A stretch of DNA of 64,000 nt from Nesterenkonia sandarakina (lineage in GTDB: Bacteria > Actinomycetota > Actinomycetes > Actinomycetales > Micrococcaceae): NCBI RefSeq assembly GCF_003003175.1, contig NZ_PVTY01000001.1, positions 186,001-250,000 on the forward strand, in the 5' to 3' direction. Below are positions 42,708 to 50,730 of this stretch, piece after piece. Each line of letters opens with the position of its first letter. The first letter of the stretch is position 1. The translations under genes and the position numbers were made by a program. A model generated the notes under the pieces. It saw nothing but the letters and a program-made list of their open reading frames with translations, was not told where the DNA came from and searched no databases.

Positions 42708-43880
42708 TCACGCTCCGCTGGACTCGGCGAGCCCTGGAAGCGGGTGGAAGTCCGCGAGCCGGTCACCGAGGCCGAACATCGCTGCGATCGCCGCCACGGT
42801 GCGCTTCGCCGCGTGGCCATCGCCATAGGGGTTCACCGCGTTCGCCATCGCCGCGTAGGCGGACGGGTCGTCGAAGAGCGTCGCGACCTCCTCGACCACG
42901 CGGTCCTCGGCGGTGCCGATGAGCCGGACGGTGCCGGCGTCGACGGCCTCGGGGCGTTCGGTGTTCTCCCGCATCACCAGCACCGGTTTGCCGAGTGAGG
43001 GAGCCTCTTCCTGCACGCCGCCGGAGTCGGTGAGCACCACGGTGGCCAGGTTCATCAGGCGGGTGAACTCGCCATAGGGCAGCGGCTCGGTGACGATCAC
43101 GTTCTCGTGACCGGCCAGCGCGGGAAGAATCGCTTCGCGGACCACCGGATTGCGGTGCGCCGGGAGCACGATCAGCTTCTCCGGGTAGCGCTCGGCGAGG
43201 CGGGCCAGTGCTCGGCCCACGCCCTCCATGGCGGAACCCTGGTTCTCCCGCCGGTGGGTGGTCACCAGCAGCACCTCGCGGCCGGAGGCCGCAGCGTCCT
43301 CAAGCTGCGCGTCGGAGAAGGGCACGTGCTTGCTTGCCACCTCCAGCAGCGCATCGATCACGGTGTTGCCGGTGACCACGATGTCCTGCGCCGGCAGCGC
43401 CTCACGCAGCAGGTTGTCCCGGGACTGTGAGGTGGGCGCCAGGTGCAGCGCGGTGATCTGGCTGGTCATCTTGCGGTTCGCCTCTTCAGGGAACGGCGAG
43501 TAGAGGTTGAAGGAGCGCAGCCCGGCCTCGGCGTGGATCACCGGGATGCCGGAGTAGAACGCGGCCATCGCGCCAGCCGTGGTGGTCGTGGTGTCGCCCT
43601 GGACGACGACGGCGTCCGGCTTGTGCTGCGCGAAGATCGCGTCCAGGCCGGTCACGGTGCGGGTGAGCACGCCGTTGAGCGTCTGCCGAGGCTGGATGAT
43701 GTTGAGGTCATGGTCCGGCTCGATGCCGAAGAGCTCGTTGACCTGGTCCAGCATCTCCCGGTGCTGTCCGGTCACGGTGACCTCGCACTCGAAGAGATCG
43801 CTGGCCTGCAGCGCCTTGACGATCGGCGCCATCTTGATGGCCTCCGGCCGCGTCCCATAGATGGGCATGATTCGCTTCAT
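42708..43880 (-). CDS. wecB: UDP-N-acetylglucosamine 2-epimerase (non-hydrolysing)
   Basis: WecB interconverts UDP-GlcNAc and UDP-ManNAc, feeding WecC. The 390-residue GT-B-fold enzyme has GTRPEAIKMAP at the N-terminus, VQGDTTTTTAG, HAEAGLRS, THRRENQG, TDSGGVQEEAP and the C-terminal RENTERPEAVDAGT, all diagnostic. ATG 43880 is the start. It lies 10 bases upstream of smc on the same strand, so the two are probably cotranscribed. Divergent from it is the operon of glycan genes starting at 44128. With wecC at 24 kb the full route to UDP-ManNAcA is present. Confidence 0.95.
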   Translation of the reverse strand: MKRIMPIYGTRPEAIKMAPIVKALQASDLFECEVTVTGQHREMLDQVNELFGIEPDHDLNIIQPRQTLNGVLTRTVTGLDAIFAQHKPDAVVVQGDTTTTTAGAMAAFYSGIPVIHAEAGLRSFNLYSPFPEEANRKMTSQITALHLAPTSQSRDNLLREALPAQDIVVTGNTVIDALLEVASKHVPFSDAQLEDAAASGREVLLVTTHRRENQGSAMEGVGRALARLAERYPEKLIVLPAHRNPVVREAILPALAGHENVIVTEPLPYGEFTRLMNLATVVLTDSGGVQEEAPSLGKPVLVMRENTERPEAVDAGTVRLIGTAEDRVVEEVATLFDDPSAYAAMANAVNPYGDGHAAKRTVAAIAAMFGLGDRLADFHPLPGLAESSGA

Positions 43881-44032
43881 CCGACCATCCTATCCACCCG
43901 TGGGACACCTGCTTCTTCGATCTGATCCCGGCGTTCCTGCTTGGCAGGCCCGAGCTCTGGTAGACGTGCGGCGCATTCGGTCGGACGACGCTCGCCCACG
44001 GATCGTCAATCACGGGGAGGAGCTCAGTCCAT

Positions 44033-44041
44033 TGTTATACT
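44033..44041 (+). promoter_or_regulatory. Extended -10 promoter for the 44-50 kb glycan operon
   Basis: TGT followed by TATACT (44036-44041) matches the extended -10 form TGnTATAAT, in the wecB-glycosyltransferase intergenic region. No good -35 is seen, as expected for extended -10 promoters. Transcription would start near 44048, about 80 bases before the first start codon. Confidence 0.5.
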
Positions 44042-44127
44042 CGCCCGGATGCCAAAGCGCCTCGGAGACGCGCATACGTGCCAGATTCTCGACAGGCTCC
44101 GCCATTCAGTACCGAAAGGGCTCCTTC

Positions 44128-45489
44128 ATGGTCAATATCTTCCGGAAGTTACGGCGGAGTGAACCCTCCACGACCGCTGCCTCGAAAGGGCCGGCGCAGG
44201 AGACCTCCCCTGTCGTGGAGTCCGGAAAGCCGCGAACCCTGTTCATCGGACATACCCGGTTCAGCGTGCACCAGCACGGATCCGGGTATTTCAACGCGAC
44301 TCGCGATGCTGATGCTGGTGCGGGCTTCACCGAGGACGAGTACACCTCGTGGCTCTACTCCGAGACACGTCTGGCACCTCGCACCGAGATCTTCACGACT
44401 CTGAGCCTGCCCCAGCTCGCCCTCGCCGCGCGGGACCACGACGTGGTCCATTTCGTCTCCTACTCCCCCTCCCTGCCAGCCCACCATCAGCAGGCGTTGA
44501 AGGAAGCTGCGCAGAAGCATCCGTTTCTGCGCCTGAACGAGACGACCAAACCGGTGAACTCCACGCCTTCGCGCAAACTCGTCGAGCAGGCGCTTGCAGA
44601 GCGTGACCTCGGCTCACGTCCCTTCGGCGTCTACCGCCTGGACGACGACGATCTCCTCTCGGTGAGGTACTTCGACCAGATGGCGCCGTACGTGACTCCC
44701 CGACACGTAGGCTGGTGGGTCTCATTGGGCACCGGGTTCTCCGCGATCCGCGTCGATGGCAAGTACGCCTACACGCGTGAGCTCTACTACCCCAAGAGCG
44801 CCTTCGGGCCGATGGCCATTGCGGCCGTCGATCAGGACGGCGAGATCGAGAATCTGAGCGCCCCGAAGCACACGGTGATGGACAAGTTCAATCCCACGAT
44901 CCTGGACTCACGCGAGCCCGCCTACTTCCACATCCGCCACGAAAGTCAGGACAGCACGGTCAAGGGCTCGATCGCGCCGTTCTACCCCGAGGCGATGAGT
45001 CGCATCCTCGGCGAGGGACCTGCAGACCTGACTCAGGCCGCAGAGCTCTTTCCCGTGCTCGACGGGCTGGCTGCCCATGAACCGGGCGCCCCGGAGTCGG
45101 GGGTCACGCTCTCCGCAGCACCGCTCTCGCTCAGCCGTGAGGCCGTCACCTTCGACTGGCCGCACGAAGGACCTCTCTCCCTGGTGCTCATTCCTGCTGA
45201 AGGGGGTCGCGTCAATTCCAACCAGGTCCAGGTGCGCCTCACCGTGACGGAGACCTCCGAGGACGAGGAAACATCGAAGTTCTTCGCCCAGGGACGATTC
45301 CGCCACTCAGAACGCGACGGCACCTATTGGACCTACATGCCGCACAAGACCTCAGGCTTCGGACATGTCCTGCCCATCGAGCCGCCCAAGGGTGTGTCGG
45401 TCTCTAAGATCACTCTGATCACCAGCAGGAAGGACCAGGTCGATCTTGACTCGGTCACTGCCTACCCGCTGCCGGCCCGGCGAGTCTGA
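44128..45489 (+). CDS. Putative rhamnosyltransferase-like glycosyltransferase (copy 1)
   Basis: A 453-residue protein that looks like the family annotated as putative rhamnosyl transferase. The core begins LFIGHTRFSVHQHGSG near 32, includes EYTSWLYSETRLAPRTEIF, and has FGVYRLDDDDLLS with an Asp run near 170-173 that likely binds metal and nucleotide sugar. The C-terminal 150 residues (from about 310) form a beta-rich domain without recognised motifs. No membrane segment. AAAGGG eight bases upstream supports ATG 44128. It is the first gene of a five-gene operon and is paralogous to the fourth gene at 48177. Sugar specificity is not known. Confidence 0.7.
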   Translation: MVNIFRKLRRSEPSTTAASKGPAQETSPVVESGKPRTLFIGHTRFSVHQHGSGYFNATRDADAGAGFTEDEYTSWLYSETRLAPRTEIFTTLSLPQLALAARDHDVVHFVSYSPSLPAHHQQALKEAAQKHPFLRLNETTKPVNSTPSRKLVEQALAERDLGSRPFGVYRLDDDDLLSVRYFDQMAPYVTPRHVGWWVSLGTGFSAIRVDGKYAYTRELYYPKSAFGPMAIAAVDQDGEIENLSAPKHTVMDKFNPTILDSREPAYFHIRHESQDSTVKGSIAPFYPEAMSRILGEGPADLTQAAELFPVLDGLAAHEPGAPESGVTLSAAPLSLSREAVTFDWPHEGPLSLVLIPAEGGRVNSNQVQVRLTVTETSEDEETSKFFAQGRFRHSERDGTYWTYMPHKTSGFGHVLPIEPPKGVSVSKITLITSRKDQVDLDSVTAYPLPARRV

Positions 45490-45527
45490 CGCATCGAGAA
45501 GCCCAGCCCGGCAACGAAGGACGCCAG

Positions 45528-46565
45528 ATGAATGACCACGTGAGGGCCTTCCTCCAGTCTTTGGGCCCGAGACGGCCGATGAACTTCGGAGGACGACGAG
45601 CAGATGCCCCCTCCGCCCTGCTCAGCCGGGCCGCTCGACGGAACAAGCTTAGGGTCACGAAGGCTAGGAACAACCACTACGTGGTGACCGGTGGGCGCCG
45701 CGTCGTCGGCGGCTTCGCGGTGCACGTGACCAGCCTGCCGAGTTCAGAGTCGGTACGTGCCTCCCTGTCGATGCCTCTGGCCAAACGGTACCTGGAACTT
45801 GATGGGCTTCCCGTACCGATGGGTGCGCAGTTCCTTCCGGAGGACATCGACGAGGCACTGTCCTTCTTCGACGGGCTCTCGGCTGCGGCCGTCGTCAAGC
45901 CCGCATCACCGTCCCGGGGCGCCGGAGTGCACACCGGAATCACCACTCGCGAGGAGTTCCTCGACGCGTGGCAGTCTGCCAGCGGGCGGCGTCCCACGGA
46001 GGTCGGAGCGGACACCCGCCTCATGGTCGAGGAAGAGGTCCGGGGACTCGATGTGCGAGCCTTCGTGGTCGGTGAAAAGGTCGTCGCCGCCGTGGCGCGG
46101 GTGCCGCTCTTCTGCATAGCAGACGGTGTCAGAACTCTCGGGGATCAGATCGAGGAGCTCAACGCCCTGCGAGCCGCGCATCCGCTCCTGGGCAAGTTCG
46201 ACCACGACGCCGAGAGCTATGCTCGAGCGGCCGGACACCCGCTCGGGCGCATCCCCTCCTCGGGAGACCTGTTTCAGCTGGCTCCCGGGATCAACATGCG
46301 CACAGGCGGTGTGACGGTCGACGTCACTGACCTGCTCGGCACCTCGGTCATTGATCTCGCGGTCGCCGCGGCATGGTCCGTTCCGGGAAGCAAGGCTGCC
46401 GGAGTTGATCTCATCGTCCCGGAGACGTCGACGTCGGCAGGGGCCAAGGTCCTGCACGTGGACGTCCAGACCGGCTTCACGACCCACCACTATCCCTGGA
46501 TCGGTGAGCGTCGCCCGGTGGCCAACGCGTTGATCGAAAAAATGCGTGAAGTCCGGGGCGGCTGA
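45528..46565 (+). CDS. ATP-grasp ligase
   Basis: A 345-residue ATP-grasp protein. Nucleotide-binding elements: AAVVKPASPSRGAGVHTGIT (beta-strand plus glycine loop), LMVEEEVRGLDVRAFVVGEKVVAAVAR (second ATP-binding strand pair) and, near the C-terminus, AGVDLIVPE with VDVQTGF where metal ligands are expected. This arrangement recalls cyanophycin-synthetase/RimK-type ligases that form amide bonds with carboxylates. No membrane segment. ATG 45528 is preceded by GAAGGACG. In a glycan operon with a uronic-acid pathway, it could attach an amino acid to the uronate carboxyl; this is inference. Sugar-transfer-associated ATP-grasp proteins are an alternative. Confidence 0.75.
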   Translation: MNDHVRAFLQSLGPRRPMNFGGRRADAPSALLSRAARRNKLRVTKARNNHYVVTGGRRVVGGFAVHVTSLPSSESVRASLSMPLAKRYLELDGLPVPMGAQFLPEDIDEALSFFDGLSAAAVVKPASPSRGAGVHTGITTREEFLDAWQSASGRRPTEVGADTRLMVEEEVRGLDVRAFVVGEKVVAAVARVPLFCIADGVRTLGDQIEELNALRAAHPLLGKFDHDAESYARAAGHPLGRIPSSGDLFQLAPGINMRTGGVTVDVTDLLGTSVIDLAVAAAWSVPGSKAAGVDLIVPETSTSAGAKVLHVDVQTGFTTHHYPWIGERRPVANALIEKMREVRGG

Positions 46566-46572
46566 GGGTTCC

Positions 46573-48180
46573 ATGAAGCGCCTCGCCCGACTTCTCGGTC
46601 GACCCGACGTGGTCCTCGACCAAGCCGCCAGCGCTTGGGAGCAGTACCAGCAGGGTCCCGACACCCATCCCCAGATTCCGAACGTCTCCTATGCCGGGTA
46701 CCACCGCGGCGAGCGGGCGCTGCCCAGAACCGGAGGCCCAGAGTTCGACGTCCGCAGCTACGGCGCAGTCGGCGACGGCGCCGCCGACGACACGGAGGCG
46801 TTCACCACGGCGATCGAGGCAGCCGGTGAGCATGGCGGGGGCGTCGTCTTCGCGCCACCCGGTCAATATCTGATCACCGGGGTGCTATGGATCCACCACT
46901 CTGGAGTCGTGCTGCGCGGCGCGGGACCTGAGCTGACCTCACTGACCTTCCAGGAGCCGCTAGAAACCGCATACCGAGCACCGGAGAAGGGCGAATGGTC
47001 CTGGACCGGCGGGCTGGTCTGGTTCATCCCGCTCCCGCTCCGCCGGGAGCTCGAACATTCCCAGTGGGGCTGGGGAAGCAACGAGGGGTGGCTGGACAAT
47101 GAACCGCTCTCTGGAGTCAGAGGCCAGGTCAAGCGCGGACAGACCCGCATACCCGTGGTTGATGCTCGGCGCTTCAGAGCCGGAGATCAGGTGCTGCTCG
47201 TCATGGACAACATCCCCGACAGCTCGCTGCTCAGACACATGAGCGGCGATATGCCTCAGGAGAGCTACCCCTGGGGCGTGGAAGACTCCTCGCTGCACCG
47301 ACAGCCCAACTACCAGAGATTCCGCTATCCGGTTCAGGTCAAGTCTGTCCAGCGCAGGGCCATCGTGCTGGCCCAGCCGAGCAGGCTCGATCTCAGGCCG
47401 CAGTGGAACCCCCGCTTCGAAACCCTGGGACCGCGGATCGAAGAGTCCGGGATCGAGGACCTCCGCATCGACATGCGCCTCGTGGAACCGCGTCCACACA
47501 ACCAGGACCACGGCTTCAACGGACCGCACTTCCAAGCGGCCTTGAACTGTTGGGCGCGCAACGTCGTCGTCCGCGACAGCGACAACGGATTCGGCATCAC
47601 CGGCTCGAAAGGCGTCACGCTCACAGACGTCACGGTGGAAGGTCGGGCCCGCCACCACCCCTTCATCTGCCGTGAGCAGTCGCATGACAACCTGGTCCAG
47701 AGATTCACCATCTCAGAACCGACCACCGACCTCCCTGCCGCGGCACTCACCCATGGCCTCAACATCGAGGGCTATTCGGCGGGGAACGTCTGGTCAGACG
47801 GTCACATGGTGGGAACCTTCGACTCGCATCGCCGATTCCCCTTCGAGAACGTGAGGACCGAGATCACGGTGAAGAACAAGGGCGTGGTGGGTGGAGCCCG
47901 AAAAGCCGGTCCACACTGGGGCGCGAGGTTCTGCCACTGGAACATCAAGGTCACCAATGGACGGTCCTACGCGATCAGGTTGGAGAACCACGCGCCTTTC
48001 AGCGCCATGGTCGGGGTTCAGGGCACCAATAAACCATCGCAGCAGGACCCGGAGTTCACTGGAGATCTGCATACGATGATTGAGACCCTGGACAATCAGC
48101 CCACCCCGAAGAACCTCTATCAGTCACAGCTGCAGCACCGACTCGGCTCCCAGGCTCCCAGCAACAGGAAGAACTCATGA
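46573..48180 (+). CDS. Right-handed beta-helix protein, pectate-lyase-3 superfamily
   Basis: A 535-residue protein with the entry motif of the pectate-lyase-3/GH28-like superfamily: FDVRSYGAVGDGAADDTEAFTTAIEAA at about 59-85, followed by GGVVFAPPGQYLITGVLWI. The remainder is repetitive short strands and turns typical of a beta-helix, with a mid-region insert rich in Trp and Arg (about 135-200). No signal peptide or membrane helix is seen, which is odd for a family often secreted. GAGG before ATG 46573 supports this start; the frame begins 27 bases earlier inside the ATP-grasp gene. Its stop overlaps the next start. It may cleave, modify or bind the polymer. Confidence 0.75.
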   Translation: MKRLARLLGRPDVVLDQAASAWEQYQQGPDTHPQIPNVSYAGYHRGERALPRTGGPEFDVRSYGAVGDGAADDTEAFTTAIEAAGEHGGGVVFAPPGQYLITGVLWIHHSGVVLRGAGPELTSLTFQEPLETAYRAPEKGEWSWTGGLVWFIPLPLRRELEHSQWGWGSNEGWLDNEPLSGVRGQVKRGQTRIPVVDARRFRAGDQVLLVMDNIPDSSLLRHMSGDMPQESYPWGVEDSSLHRQPNYQRFRYPVQVKSVQRRAIVLAQPSRLDLRPQWNPRFETLGPRIEESGIEDLRIDMRLVEPRPHNQDHGFNGPHFQAALNCWARNVVVRDSDNGFGITGSKGVTLTDVTVEGRARHHPFICREQSHDNLVQRFTISEPTTDLPAAALTHGLNIEGYSAGNVWSDGHMVGTFDSHRRFPFENVRTEITVKNKGVVGGARKAGPHWGARFCHWNIKVTNGRSYAIRLENHAPFSAMVGVQGTNKPSQQDPEFTGDLHTMIETLDNQPTPKNLYQSQLQHRLGSQAPSNRKNS

Positions 48181-49430
48181 GCAAACTTTTCATCGGGCAC
48201 ACTCGTTTCAGCGTTCACCAGTACAAGTCGGGCAGCTTCAAGGCCACCCGTCAGGGAGATGCTGGCCTCTTCACCGAAGAGGAGTACACCGCGTGGCTCT
48301 ACGACGAGGCGCGGCTCGGCCCGAGGACAGAGATCTTCATCGAGGAGAGCCTGCCGCAGCTGGCAGCCTCGGCCGATGTGTGCGACGTGGTCCACATCGT
48401 CCACTACTCCTCAAGCCTGCCGCAGAAGTACCAGGACATCCTCCGACAGGCTGCAGAGAAGTACCCCTTCCTGCACCTGAACGAAGCTCCCGGGCTCGTT
48501 GCTCCCAGTGCGCCCAATAAGAAGGTCCTCAACACGGTCCTGCGCGGTCGCCTGCCCGAAGACGGGGTGTTCGGGATCTATCGACTCGATGACGACGACG
48601 TGCTGCCGATCAACTTCTTCGAGCGGATGAACCCCTATCTGGTGGAGGAGCACGTGGGGTGGCGCATCTCGTTCCCCGAGTCCCTGACTGCGATCAGGAC
48701 CAGGTCCGAGTACATCCTTCCTTGGCGCCGATACTTCCCTAAGGCGGCTGCGGGGCTGCTCTCGATCCATCAGAAGACTGCCGAGGGCACTTTCCTGGGA
48801 ATGCACGACAGTTCCCTCAGCAAGGGGCACATGAAGCTCGACACCGCCTACCCCACGGTTCTGGATTCCCGCGAGCCCGGATTCTTCCAAGCCCGCCACG
48901 TGAGTCAGGACAGCACCCTGGGAGACGGCGCATCGCCCTTCTTCGGCGAGCTCATCCCCTCCGCGGCCAAGAAGGAACCCGTCTCGGTCGAGCTCCTCGA
49001 CGAGTACTTCCCCTTCGTGAGCAGAAGGATCCGCCGTGACCTGGCCCAGCGTTCAGACGTCCTGGAGCTCGATGGAGCCACCGCGTTGGGACCTGATGCC
49101 GAAGTCACCGTGAACCTGCAGTCTGACCACGCTCAGCTGCTCCTCGCGGAGATCTCCGGGGAGGATCTCCCCTCGCCGACTGTCTCGGTGGAGCTGACGG
49201 TGGCCCGTGACGAAGGCCTCTCGGACACCTCGGTCAAGACCTATCTGGAGGCCGCCGGTCTGCACCGCGTGGGGCCGGACCTGTACCGTGGGTCCTTGAC
49301 TTTCGGCAGGCACTCTGAGTACGGCCACCTGGTGCTGGAAACCCCAGACGGCAGCACTGTCACCAGTGTTCGATTCAGCTCCACGGATCCGCTGGAATTG
49401 AAGTCACTGCGCTCCTACCGCCTCGCCTGA
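48177..49430 (+). CDS. Putative rhamnosyltransferase-like glycosyltransferase (copy 2)
   Basis: A 417-residue paralogue of the enzyme at 44128. It starts directly with the core MSKLFIGHTRFSVHQYKSG, keeps EYTAWLYDEARLGPRTEIF, and has FGIYRLDDDDVLP with Asp138-141. It lacks the 30-residue N-terminal extension of copy 1. The C-terminal beta-rich part is also present but diverged. ATG 48177 overlaps the previous stop by four bases (ATGA). The duplication with two unrelated genes between the copies suggests two successive or alternative transfers in one repeat unit. Confidence 0.72.
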   Translation: MSKLFIGHTRFSVHQYKSGSFKATRQGDAGLFTEEEYTAWLYDEARLGPRTEIFIEESLPQLAASADVCDVVHIVHYSSSLPQKYQDILRQAAEKYPFLHLNEAPGLVAPSAPNKKVLNTVLRGRLPEDGVFGIYRLDDDDVLPINFFERMNPYLVEEHVGWRISFPESLTAIRTRSEYILPWRRYFPKAAAGLLSIHQKTAEGTFLGMHDSSLSKGHMKLDTAYPTVLDSREPGFFQARHVSQDSTLGDGASPFFGELIPSAAKKEPVSVELLDEYFPFVSRRIRRDLAQRSDVLELDGATALGPDAEVTVNLQSDHAQLLLAEISGEDLPSPTVSVELTVARDEGLSDTSVKTYLEAAGLHRVGPDLYRGSLTFGRHSEYGHLVLETPDGSTVTSVRFSSTDPLELKSLRSYRLA

Positions 49431-49461
49431 CGCCCCGACACCAAGAAGGTTCTGCGAAACA

Positions 49462-50730
49462 ATGCCTACCCCGACCGTCCTTGCCGCACTCTACGACGCA
49501 TCGCGCGCTGCCGCGTGGACGAACGACCCTGAAGTTGTCGCCAACTCCGAGCTCGGCGATGAACTTCTGACCTGGGACGTCCCCACAGCGTATGGGCTCG
49601 TCAGTGTCCACCTCCGGGAGACGGGCCGTTTGACGGCAACGGGTGAGACCGAGAATCTCCGGCGTCTGCTGCGCAACGTCCTGGTCACCAAGGCCCTGCT
49701 GAGAGCGACACCTCATGAGCACCACGTGTTGGACGAGACGGTGCCCATGCGCGGTCGCGCCGACCGGACGCTGAAGGTCGTTCATTCATGGGTGAGGAGC
49801 ATCCAGACCGACATCGACGCCGCTCAGGCGATCGAGAACGGTCAACCGGTTGCCGGGGAGGCGCCTCTGCAGGCCTTCTGGTGGGACCGGAAGGCGAACT
49901 TCGGCGATGCTGTGGGTCCATGGCTGGCGGCCGCACTGACCAAGCGCGATGTCGTCAATGTGCGTCCGACGAAGGAGAATCCGATACCGGTACAGGGACG
50001 CGCCACTGCATTGGTGGGTTCGATCATCCACATGATCAACCGTGAGGACATGGACATCTGGGGTGCAGGCCTGATGCGCCCGCTCAGTGCGAAGTCGCCG
50101 CTGCGGAAGTTCACCGGGATCCGGGTCCACGCGGTTCGTGGGCATCTGACCCGGCACGAGCTTCAGACGAAACTGGGCTGGGACGTCCCCGAGGTGCTTG
50201 GGGACCCTGCGCTGCTGCTGGCACGCCACTACACGCCCCGCCCCAGCCGTCACGCTGAGCCGAAGATCGCCTTCGTGCCGCACATGTCGCATCGGCCGAG
50301 GTTCAAGACAATCGACGATGATGTGTTCGACGTCGTCGATGTGCGCGATGACCTCACACTCGTCGTGGATGCGATCGCCAACTCGACCGCCTGCGTATCC
50401 ACGTCGTTGCATGGTCTGATCGTGGCGCAGACCTACGGCGTCCCGTGGGTCTGGCTCAACATCACCGATGCGGAGCTGGGCGGCGGTGACTTCAAGTTCC
50501 GAGACTTCTTCTCGACGCTTCGAGGAGCCACTCCCGCGCAGGTCGATGTCACCCTTGAGGGGCTCGCGGACCTCGACCTCGCAGCCGTCGCACGTCGGTG
50601 TTCGCTGCCCGAACTGGACATCGATCTCGAGGCCCTGGAGGCCGCGCTGCCGATGAAGGCCGATGAGCCCAAGAACGTTTCGCTCAGGCAGCGTCTCGGG
50701 CGCCTCGTCCGTCGGCTTCAGGGACGCTGA
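49462..50730 (+). CDS. Polysaccharide pyruvyl transferase family protein
   Basis: A 422-residue protein whose C-terminal two thirds match the CsaB/GumL-type pyruvyltransferase family: NFGDAVGPWLA near 150, ALVGSIIHM and DIWGAGLM, VHAVRGHLTR, LGDPALLL, and CVSTSLHGLIVAQTYGVPWVW. Such enzymes move pyruvate from phosphoenolpyruvate onto sugar hydroxyls as acidic ketals. The N-terminal 130 residues are helical and not recognised. It is the last gene of the plus-strand operon. Its final 47 bases overlap the 3' end of the convergent glycosyltransferase gene, so both frames are used there. Confidence 0.8.
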   Translation: MPTPTVLAALYDASRAAAWTNDPEVVANSELGDELLTWDVPTAYGLVSVHLRETGRLTATGETENLRRLLRNVLVTKALLRATPHEHHVLDETVPMRGRADRTLKVVHSWVRSIQTDIDAAQAIENGQPVAGEAPLQAFWWDRKANFGDAVGPWLAAALTKRDVVNVRPTKENPIPVQGRATALVGSIIHMINREDMDIWGAGLMRPLSAKSPLRKFTGIRVHAVRGHLTRHELQTKLGWDVPEVLGDPALLLARHYTPRPSRHAEPKIAFVPHMSHRPRFKTIDDDVFDVVDVRDDLTLVVDAIANSTACVSTSLHGLIVAQTYGVPWVWLNITDAELGGGDFKFRDFFSTLRGATPAQVDVTLEGLADLDLAAVARRCSLPELDIDLEALEAALPMKADEPKNVSLRQRLGRLVRRLQGR

